A stretch of 6,379 nt of DNA from Gardnerella kenyensis (lineage in GTDB: Bacteria > Actinomycetota > Actinomycetes > Actinomycetales > Bifidobacteriaceae). Of the stretch, positions 1-4,850 are shown piece after piece (position 1 is the first letter of the stretch; every line of letters starts with the position of its first letter). The notes under the pieces were generated by a model. That model ran no database searches. It had not been told where the DNA came from and was given only the letters and a program-made list of their open reading frames with translations. Location: contig NQOH01000004.1 of assembly GCA_003585735.1 (NCBI GenBank), positions 13,970 to 20,348 on the forward strand, written 5' to 3'. The position numbers and the translations under genes are program-made.

Positions 1-68
1 AGCGAGCGCGTTACCCGCGCGAGCGTTACTTGGGGTGTGTGTATGTCCACATTTGCGCGAGTGTCTGT
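1..68. other. Window-edge stretch without an assignable gene
   Basis: No gene can be recognised here. One plus-strand frame is open from base 2 and stops with TAA at 68-70 (22 codons, ending HLRECL). It could be the 3' end of a convergent gene, but it resembles no family I know. The stretch contains a GC-rich inverted repeat, GCGCG at 6-10 and CGCGC at 16-20 around a 5-base loop, and a repeated GCGAGCG followed by TTAC (2-14 with two extra bases, and 19-29). There is no T-run after the hairpin on either strand. Confidence 0.3.
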
Positions 69-107
69 AATAAAAAGCCTCCGCAAATATTTCTACTTGC
101 GAAGGCT
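69..107 (-). terminator. Rho-independent terminator of the pdxS-pdxT operon
   Basis: On the minus strand an 11-bp stem with one mismatch (AGCCTTCGCAA at 107-97 pairing with TTGCGGAGGCT at 86-76) encloses a 10-base loop and is followed at once by a T-rich run (TTTTTATTA). It starts about 30 bases past the pdxT stop codon, the expected place for the end of the operon transcript. On the plus strand the stem is followed by a looser T-rich stretch (ATTTGTATTT), so weak action on a convergent transcript is possible. Confidence 0.85.
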
Positions 108-137
108 ATTTGTATTTGCGAAAGATTACGAATCCGC

Positions 138-737
138 TTACAGATTCAGGAAAAGCTGGTGAATTCGCGTATCGTCGTCAAGTTCCGGGTGGAAGGATGT
201 GCCGATTTGGTTACCTTGGCGCGCGGCCACCACGTGACCATCCACACTTGCAAGAACCTCAGCATTAGAGCCGACTTCTGCAATGTAAGGCGCGCGAATA
301 AACGTCATTGGAACTGCTCCAAGCTCGCCAAAATCAGCATCGCAATGGAAGCTGCCCAGCTGGCGGCCATAAGCGTTGCGCTTAACAGTCACGTCCAGCG
401 TGCCGAATCCGTTTACTTCGTTACCTTCAACGTTCTTTGCAAGCAAAATCAACCCTGCGCAAGTGCCAAGAACTGGCATGCCGCCAGCAATCCTCTCGCG
501 CAAAGGCTCGAGCATATTCTGCTCTCGAAGAAGCTTAGCTTGCACGGTGCTTTCGCCGCCAGGCAGCACCAAACGGTCAAAAGACTGCTCCAAGTCGCGC
601 GCCTGACGAAGCTCAATCACGCGCGCGCCAAGCTTTTCAAGCATCAAACGATGCTCAAGAAAAGCTCCTTGAACAGCTAAAACAGCTACAGTATGAGCTG
701 AGTTACCAGTATTAATAGGTGAGTCTGTCAAAGTCAT
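138..737 (-). CDS. pdxT: Pyridoxal 5'-phosphate synthase glutaminase subunit PdxT
   Basis: This is the class I glutamine amidotransferase subunit of the two-protein pyridoxal 5'-phosphate synthase. It hydrolyses glutamine and passes the ammonia to PdxS; it acts in the cytosol in a complex of up to 12+12 subunits. Numbered from the ATG at 737 (199 aa), the protein shows the opening strand VAVLAVQGAF (residues 17-26), GGES at 60-63, the nucleophile Cys93 in GTCAG, the RNAYGRQ segment at 120-126, and the His183/Glu185 pair in FHPEL that completes the triad. Length fits the family (about 190-205 aa). It follows pdxS by 22 bp. The start is uncertain: an in-frame TTG at 746 has AAGG seven bases upstream, while the chosen ATG has GAGG only three bases upstream; the two differ by three residues. 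Either gives a roughly 16-19-residue N-terminal tail before the conserved domain. Function is very secure, start moderate. Confidence 0.96.
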   Translation of the reverse strand: MTLTDSPINTGNSAHTVAVLAVQGAFLEHRLMLEKLGARVIELRQARDLEQSFDRLVLPGGESTVQAKLLREQNMLEPLRERIAGGMPVLGTCAGLILLAKNVEGNEVNGFGTLDVTVKRNAYGRQLGSFHCDADFGELGAVPMTFIRAPYIAEVGSNAEVLASVDGHVVAARQGNQIGTSFHPELDDDTRIHQLFLNL

Positions 738-759
738 TCGCCTCAATTATTCGCCTTAA

Positions 760-1695
760 TCACTCGCCGCGCTCAGCCATCAAAAGCTTGATTTCCTGCT
801 CGTTAATACCAACCATTGCTTCACCCAAATTCTCGGAAAGCTTAGCAATCATCTTGGCATCCTTGTAATTAGTAACAGCCTTCACAATTGCGGCTGCGCG
901 CTTTGCTGGGTCGCCCGACTTAAAGATGCCGGAGCCAACGAACACGCCTTCAGCGCCAAGCTGCATCATCAAAGCAGCATCAGCTGGGGTAGCAACACCG
1001 CCTGCAGCGAAGTTCACAACAGGAAGCTTGCCGTTTTGCGCAACGTACTTTACGAGTTCGAAAGGCACACGCAAATTCTTAGCTTCCTCAAAAAGCTCAT
1101 CCTCGCGCATGCTGGTGAGCTTACGAATAGCGGAATTCATCATACGCATGTGGCGCACAGCCTGAATCACGTCGCCAGTGCCTGGCTCGCCCTTAGTGCG
1201 AATCATAGAAGCGCCTTCGTTAATCCTGCGCAAAGCTTCACCCAAATCCTTAGCGCCGCACACGAAAGGCACAGCAAAATCGCGCTTATTAATATGGTAA
1301 ACGTCGTCAGCTGGGGAAAGCACTTCGCTTTCGTCAATGTAATCAATTTCAATAGCTTCAAGCACCTGAGCCTCAACAAAGTGGCCAATTCGGCACTTTG
1401 CCATCACAGGAATAGACACAGCTTCCTGAATGCCGTGAATCATTGCAGGATCGCTCATGCGAGAAACGCCGCCGGCTGCGCGAATATCTGCAGGAATGCG
1501 CTCCAATGCCATAACTGCGCAAGCTCCAGAATCCTGAGCAATCTTTGCCTGCTCTGGAGTGGTTACATCCATAATCACGCCGCCCTTAAGCATTTGAGCC
1601 AGCTGGCGGTTTAATGCTGTGCGGTCTTCGCCGCTTTTATTCTGCGGATCTGAGGATTCGTTCACGGTTGCTGCAGTATTCAAGTTCTCAGTCAT
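760..1695 (-). CDS. pdxS: Pyridoxal 5'-phosphate synthase lyase subunit PdxS
   Basis: This synthase subunit is a (beta/alpha)8 barrel that condenses ribose 5-phosphate, glyceraldehyde 3-phosphate and ammonia from PdxT into pyridoxal 5'-phosphate, independent of deoxyxylulose phosphate. Numbered from the second of two adjacent ATG codons (311 aa), the residues matching Bacillus subtilis Asp24, Lys81 and Lys149 are Asp43 (VIMDV), Lys100 (MAKCRIGH) and Lys168 (RTKGEPGTG). The phosphate-site segments AAGGVATPADAA and FVGSGIFKSGDP are intact. The first 28 or so residues are a polar, poorly conserved tail, making it about 15-20 residues longer than the B. subtilis protein. GAGG lies four bases before the ATG at 1695 but only one before the ATG at 1698, so I chose 1695. 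It is first in the operon, with pdxT immediately downstream. No adjacent pdxR (MocR-type regulator) is visible. Confidence 0.97.
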   Translation of the reverse strand: MTENLNTAATVNESSDPQNKSGEDRTALNRQLAQMLKGGVIMDVTTPEQAKIAQDSGACAVMALERIPADIRAAGGVSRMSDPAMIHGIQEAVSIPVMAKCRIGHFVEAQVLEAIEIDYIDESEVLSPADDVYHINKRDFAVPFVCGAKDLGEALRRINEGASMIRTKGEPGTGDVIQAVRHMRMMNSAIRKLTSMREDELFEEAKNLRVPFELVKYVAQNGKLPVVNFAAGGVATPADAALMMQLGAEGVFVGSGIFKSGDPAKRAAAIVKAVTNYKDAKMIAKLSENLGEAMVGINEQEIKLLMAERGE

Positions 1696-1698
1696 CAT

Positions 1699-1703
1699 TC
1701 CTC
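1699..1703 (-). promoter_or_regulatory. pdxS ribosome binding site
   Basis: GAGGA on the minus strand directly abuts the first of two tandem ATG codons. The spacing from GAGG is one base to the first ATG and four to the second. The second ATG (1695) is therefore favoured as the start; the choice changes the protein by one methionine only. Confidence 0.6.
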
Positions 1704-1717
1704 GCTTTATTAGATGT

Positions 1718-1744
1718 ATTATGCGCGTTTGCGCACGTTTGCAA
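1718..1744 (-). promoter_or_regulatory. Possible pdxST promoter with a 10-bp direct repeat
   Basis: On the minus strand a CATAAT hexamer (1723-1718; 5 of 6 matches to TATAAT) is preceded by TTGCAA (1744-1739) with a short 15-base spacer. Transcription would begin about 1711-1709, leaving a leader of only about 15 bases that still contains the ribosome binding site. The spacer overlaps two near-identical 10-mers, GCAAACGTGC and GCAAACGCGC (1742-1723), which could be an operator. The sub-optimal spacer makes this call tentative. Confidence 0.35.
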
Positions 1745-1916
1745 GTTTACGTTCTGTTGGAATTTAACCACATTCGTAGGATATATGCCTAATAAATATT
1801 ACAACCCTGTGCGCTATTAAAATCTTATTTATACAAATTATTGGTGACTTTTTTGGATTAACATACGGTGAGCCTGGTTTATTAATAAGCTACGATTGGT
1901 AAAGCCTGCGACTTTA

Positions 1917-1961
1917 AGCGTAATTAGTAAATTGCTTGCAAACTTGGCAATCGATTACGCT
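1917..1961. repeat. Nested inverted repeat, candidate operator or leader hairpin
   Basis: Outer arms AGCGTAAT (1917-1924) and ATTACGCT (1954-1961) are perfectly complementary over 8 bp. Inside them lie inner arms ATTGC (1931-1935) and GCAAT (1947-1951), also perfect, around an 11-base loop. The unpaired bases between the two arms are 6 on the left and 2 on the right. No T-run follows on either strand, so it does not look like an intrinsic terminator. It lies about 95 bases before the start of the binding-protein gene. Confidence 0.5.
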
Positions 1962-1973
1962 GTAGCGTTGAGC

Positions 1974-2018
1974 AAAATAAATAAATAAAAAATAGTTATA
2001 AAAATAAATAAATAAAAA
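1974..2018 (+). repeat. Two 18-bp A/T direct repeats upstream of the transporter operon
   Basis: The sequence AAAATAAATAAATAAAAA occurs exactly at 1974-1991 and again at 2001-2018, a period of 27 bp. Each copy is itself built of TAAA tetranucleotides. The 9 bases between them contain ATAGTTATA, and a TATAAA hexamer spans 1997-2002. The stretch could serve as an UP-like element, a bent or easily melted promoter segment, or an unstructured leader favouring ribosome loading; the sequence alone does not decide. Confidence 0.6.
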
Positions 2019-2041
2019 TTAGTACCATTTATATGCCATTT

Positions 2042-2048
2042 AGAAAGG
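2042..2048 (+). promoter_or_regulatory. Ribosome binding site fixing the binding-protein start
   Basis: AGAAAGG ends eight bases before the ATG at 2057. An in-frame ATG at 2033 is preceded only by A/T-rich sequence with no purine-rich ribosome site, and the ribosome site lies downstream of it. The site therefore argues for initiation at 2057. Confidence 0.7.
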
Positions 2049-2056
2049 TCTATGGT

Positions 2057-3772
2057 ATGGGTAACACAAAACCCGAAGAAGGCGCGCACGAAGTAACCGG
2101 CGCGACCAAGGAATTCTCAGGGAAAACTTACGAAAGTGAGTCTTACGAAAGCGCTAAAGCAAGCGCAGCTAAAGCGAGCGCGTCTAAAGCAAGTACAGAC
2201 GAGTCGCTTAACGATGCAGCGTCAAACGCACCGCGCAATCGCAAATTAAGCAAGCCATGGTTCATTACTATAGCAATTGTTGCGATTGTTGTAATAAGCG
2301 CGATTTTTGCTACAGTAACCGACAAAAATCTGTTTAATTCTAAAAGCGCTGTAAGCGAAATGTCACACAAAACTGTGACGATTGGCCTAAAACTTGCTCC
2401 TACAAATCTCGATATTCGAAACCAGTCTGGTTCTGCGCTAGATCAGCTTCTTATTGGAAACGTTTACGAGGGCTTGGTTGCGCGCAATTCAAAAAACCAA
2501 GTTTCGCCTTCTTTAGCAAAAAGCTGGGAGATTAGCAAAGATGGTTTGCGCTACACCTTCCATCTTCGTAAAAATGCTGCATTTTCTAACGGCCACAAGC
2601 TCACTGCAAAAGATGCAGAATGGTCATTTAACGAGCTTGTTTCCAAGCAGTACCGCGGCTCTAACATGGTTGGAAAAGTTGAGTCTGCAAAAGCGAAGGA
2701 CGATTACACTTTTGAAATTACGCTTAAAGAGCCAAATTCTAAGCTTTTGTGGGCTTTGTGCTCTCGTGCAGGCTTAGTATTCGACAAAACTGCCAACTAC
2801 GATGCTAAAACGCAAGCTGTTGGTTCCGGGCCGTACGTAATCGACAAGTTTGTGCCGTCCGATCGCGTTGTTTTAAAAGCAAATCCGCGCTATAAGGGCA
2901 TTCATCCTGCTAAAACCGAAAAGGTTGTTGTGCGCTACTTTGTGGACGACAATGCTGCTGTTGACGCGCTTTCTTCCGGCGCGGTTGAGGCTCTTGCTCC
3001 AATCTCCGGCCAGCTTGCTAAGCCGTTTAAGGATGATTCTAAGCGTTATGTTGTGCGAGCTGGAAACGGCACAGATAAGTTTGTGCTTGCTATGAATATG
3101 AACGGCGAGCGCACGAAGGATGCTCGCGTGCGAAAAGCTATTCGTTACGCGATTGATCACAAGCAAATTATTGCGTCTCGAGGCGGCACGGATATTCCAC
3201 TTGGTGGTCCGATTCCGTCTCTTGACCCAGGTTATGAGGATTTAACTAAGCTTTATCCGCATAATATTCAGCGCGCGAAGCAACTTATGAAGGAAGCTGG
3301 CTTCGACGAGTCGCATCCGTTGCAACTTTCGCTCACTTACCCAAATATTTACGGCACCCAACTTGGAGACCAATTGCGCTCGCAACTTAAAGCTGCAGGA
3401 ATTGATCTGAAGGTGAATGTTGTTGAGTTTACAACCTGGCTTCAGGACGTGTATAAGAATAAGCAGTACGATTTGTCGATGGTTGACCACAACGAAAGCC
3501 ACGATTTTGGCCAGTGGGCGGATCCTACTTACTACTACGGTTACGACAATAAGCAAGTGCAAGACTTGTACGCGAAGGCTATGCTTTGTGCGAATGAGCA
3601 TGAGTCGTACGAGATGCTTAAGAAAGCTGCGAAAATTATTAGCGAAGATGCGCCTGCAGATTGGCTATTTAATTATCGCGTTGTAACTGCGAAAGTAAAG
3701 AATCTTGAAGGAATGCCGTTTGACATGAATCAGGAAATTTTGCCGCTTTACAATTTGCGTTTAACTAAGTAG
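2057..3772 (+). CDS. Family 5 substrate-binding protein of a peptide/nickel-type ABC importer, membrane-anchored
   Basis: This is the extracytoplasmic solute receptor of the adjacent Dpp/Opp-type importer. Of 571 residues, about 1-65 are polar and predicted cytoplasmic, including an Ala/Ser/Lys repeat at 33-47. Residues 68-87 (WFITIAIVAIVVISAIFATV) form one hydrophobic segment preceded by basic residues. The SBP_bac_5 domain occupies roughly 105-560, with landmarks SPSLAKSW (150-157), FSNGHKLTAKDAEWSF (176-191), GSGPYVIDKF (256-265), LKANPRYKG (273-281), DARVRKAIRYAID (355-367) and the segment ending YDLSM (471-475). There is no lipobox cysteine after the hydrophobic segment, unlike the usual Gram-positive lipoprotein receptors, so it probably stays anchored as a signal anchor, or is cut by signal peptidase I. 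An alternative start at 2033 would add eight residues but lacks a ribosome site. Family is secure. The substrate (peptide, nickel or another small molecule) is not readable. Confidence 0.92.
   Translation: MGNTKPEEGAHEVTGATKEFSGKTYESESYESAKASAAKASASKASTDESLNDAASNAPRNRKLSKPWFITIAIVAIVVISAIFATVTDKNLFNSKSAVSEMSHKTVTIGLKLAPTNLDIRNQSGSALDQLLIGNVYEGLVARNSKNQVSPSLAKSWEISKDGLRYTFHLRKNAAFSNGHKLTAKDAEWSFNELVSKQYRGSNMVGKVESAKAKDDYTFEITLKEPNSKLLWALCSRAGLVFDKTANYDAKTQAVGSGPYVIDKFVPSDRVVLKANPRYKGIHPAKTEKVVVRYFVDDNAAVDALSSGAVEALAPISGQLAKPFKDDSKRYVVRAGNGTDKFVLAMNMNGERTKDARVRKAIRYAIDHKQIIASRGGTDIPLGGPIPSLDPGYEDLTKLYPHNIQRAKQLMKEAGFDESHPLQLSLTYPNIYGTQLGDQLRSQLKAAGIDLKVNVVEFTTWLQDVYKNKQYDLSMVDHNESHDFGQWADPTYYYGYDNKQVQDLYAKAMLCANEHESYEMLKKAAKIISEDAPADWLFNYRVVTAKVKNLEGMPFDMNQEILPLYNLRLTK
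2153..2197 (+). repeat. In-frame 15-bp tandem repeat, three copies
   Basis: Three consecutive 15-bp units (2153-2167, 2168-2182, 2183-2197) share the pattern NCTAAAGCRAGYRCR and encode AKASA, AKASA and SKAST in the N-terminal tail of the binding protein. The unit is five codons, so copy changes would keep the frame. A shorter echo just upstream encodes YES twice (TAC GAA AGY). Confidence 0.8.
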
Positions 3773-3836
3773 CTAAGTAACTAAGTAACTATTTAACTAC
3801 TTAACTAATTAAGTATTTAACTAATTAACTAAAAAT
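3765..3836 (+). repeat. 8-bp degenerate tandem array, eight units plus a partial ninth
   Basis: From 3765 the sequence runs as consecutive 8-mers with consensus CTAANTAA: CTAAGTAG, CTAAGTAA, CTAAGTAA, CTATTTAA, CTACTTAA, CTAATTAA, GTATTTAA, CTAATTAA, then the diverged CTAAAAAT. The first unit contains the last codon and the TAG stop of the binding-protein gene. Because 8 is not a multiple of 3 and nearly every unit holds TAA or TAG, stops fall in all three plus frames, and the complement is also rich in them. Units five to seven form an A/T-rich hairpin: TACTTAA (3798-3804), loop CTAA, TTAAGTA (3809-3815). The array fills most of the 88-bp gap before the permease genes. Confidence 0.85.
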
Positions 3837-3846
3837 CTACGCAAAA

Positions 3847-3854
3847 AAGGGGAG
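3847..3854 (+). promoter_or_regulatory. Strong ribosome binding site of the first permease
   Basis: AAGGGGAG lies six bases before the ATG at 3861, a good match and spacing. It directly follows the stop-rich repeat array, so this permease can load its own ribosomes and need not depend on translation from the binding-protein gene. Confidence 0.8.
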
Positions 3855-3860
3855 TTATTA

Positions 3861-4829
3861 ATGTTTCGCATGATATGCCAGCGCATGCTGCTTTTTATTG
3901 CAGCCCTGTTTTGCATTTCTGCGGCAGTTTTTCTTGCGCTTCGCGTCCTTCCGGGCGATGTTGCACAAGTTATGGCTGGTCTTAACTCCCCTCGCGGCAA
4001 AGTTGAGCAGTTGCGTGCTGAGCTTGGCTTAAATAAGTCGCTTTTTACGCAATATGTAGATTGGCTTTTGGGATTGCTTCGCGGAGATTTTGGCATTTCA
4101 ATGCTTACGGGAAGGCCCGTGGCAAGTATGATTGCAACTCGCGCCACTATTACTTTTCCGCTTATTATTCTTGGCCTCGCGGTTGCGCTCGCAATAGGTA
4201 TTCCTCTCGGCTGCTTTAAGGTAACTCATGAGGGGAAGCTTACTCAATCAATTTTGCGTTTCGTAGCTCTTGCTTCTGGTTCTGTGCCAGCTTTGTGGGG
4301 CGCTATGTTGCTTATTTTGCTTTTTGGCAGGGGGATTGGCGTTTTTAATTTGCTCCCAACTCAAGGTTTTCCAACAGAAGGTTGGGGTGATTTTCCAGAA
4401 GCTTTTGCTTCTCTTCTTCTTCCTGCTATTACGGTTGGTATTATTGTTGGCTCTAGTTTTATGCGATACACTTCCGCAACGCTTGAAAATATTGCGCAAA
4501 GTGAAGTAATTGCTCAATCTATGGCTTGTGGGCTTACTCGTAAACAGGCTATATGGCGTGTTGCTTTGCGTTTGGCTCTTCCGCAGCTTGTGTCTGTAAT
4601 TGGATTGACTTTTGCTCATATGGTTATGGGCGTGATGGTTATTGAAAACCTATTTTCTTTACCTGGTATAGGTATGGGAATGGTTCGTGACGTTGGATTG
4701 CGTGATTTAATTGCAGCTCAAGGTGAGCTTTTTATGCTGGCTGCACTGTTCTTGCTAATCGGCTTAGCTGTTGATATTACGCATCGTTTGCTTGATGCCA
4801 GGTTGGATGAAAATGCGGTTGAAGATTAA
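3861..4829 (+). CDS. DppB/OppB-type ABC transporter permease
   Basis: This is one of two integral-membrane subunits forming the translocation channel of the peptide/nickel-type importer. The 322-residue protein has the usual length and about six hydrophobic segments (near 10-30, 98-119, 131-155, 184-200, 243-263 and 290-308). Family landmarks are LRVLPGDVA at 27-35, the amphipathic stretch LRAELGLNKSLFTQYVDWLLGLLRGDFG at 51-78, and the cytoplasmic EAA-type loop around 215-241 (AQSMACGLTRKQAIWRVALR, then LALP), which docks on the ATPase. The motif VIENLFSLPGIGMGMVRDVGLRD at 260-282 is typical of the DppB branch. It follows the binding-protein gene after 88 bp and precedes the second permease by 21 bp. 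DppB, OppB, NikB and GsiC are not separable by eye, so no symbol is given. Confidence 0.93.
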   Translation: MFRMICQRMLLFIAALFCISAAVFLALRVLPGDVAQVMAGLNSPRGKVEQLRAELGLNKSLFTQYVDWLLGLLRGDFGISMLTGRPVASMIATRATITFPLIILGLAVALAIGIPLGCFKVTHEGKLTQSILRFVALASGSVPALWGAMLLILLFGRGIGVFNLLPTQGFPTEGWGDFPEAFASLLLPAITVGIIVGSSFMRYTSATLENIAQSEVIAQSMACGLTRKQAIWRVALRLALPQLVSVIGLTFAHMVMGVMVIENLFSLPGIGMGMVRDVGLRDLIAAQGELFMLAALFLLIGLAVDITHRLLDARLDENAVED

Positions 4830-4839
4830 TAATTTAAGT

Positions 4840-4847
4840 GAGGTGAG
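4840..4847 (+). promoter_or_regulatory. Ribosome binding site supporting a GTG start
   Basis: GAGGTGAG ends three bases before the GTG at 4851 (GAGG itself is seven bases away). It lies in the 21-bp gap after the first permease and supports the GTG as the start of the second permease, giving a normal family N-terminus. Confidence 0.7.
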
Positions 4848-4850
4848 TTT

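Larger units (their letters stand above)
1696..2056. other. Divergent intergenic region, pdxS to transporter operon
   Basis: This 361-bp stretch separates the divergently transcribed pdxST and ABC-transporter operons and holds no convincing gene. On the pdxS side is the candidate promoter. The centre (about 1745-1916) shows nothing I can assign. The transporter side holds a nested inverted repeat at 1917-1961, then about 60 bases of nearly pure A/T with two copies of an 18-bp repeat. Weak plus-strand hexamers such as TTGAGC at 1968-1973 exist, but no -10 element sits at a good distance with a good match, so I do not call a transporter promoter. No riboswitch or tRNA-like fold was recognised. 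Confidence 0.6.

Noticed and set aside
6..20. GC-rich inverted repeat at the left edge as a terminator
   Set aside because: The stem is only 5 bp with no T-run on either strand, and the clear terminator of the operon is the one at 69-107.
30..680. Long plus-strand open frame (216 codons) opposite pdxT, and similar frames opposite pdxS (926-1165, 1036-1614)
   Set aside because: They lie antisense to genes with complete, motif-rich PdxT and PdxS sequences, lack good ribosome sites and resemble no family. They are frame shadows of the real genes.
1785..1820. An 11-codon plus-strand frame (MPNKYYNPVRY) with AGGA three bases before its ATG
   Set aside because: The short length and weak, close ribosome site are easily produced by chance. 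No following attenuator hairpin with a T-run was found, and it is over 230 bases from the next gene, so a leader-peptide role is unsupported.
1968..2002. TTGAGC with TATAAA as a transporter promoter
   Set aside because: The spacer from TTGAGC to TATAAA is 23 bases, too long, and hexamers at 16-18 bases match the -10 consensus poorly. In A/T-only sequence such matches are expected by chance.
2033..2056. Upstream ATG at 2033 as the start of the binding protein
   Set aside because: No ribosome site precedes it, whereas AGAAAGG lies at good distance before the ATG at 2057. The added residues belong to no known domain.
3765..3836. CRISPR-like or insertion-sequence remnant reading of the 8-bp array
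   Set aside because: The units are only 8 bp with no spacers, no cas genes, and no terminal inverted repeats or transposase. It is a simple tandem repeat.
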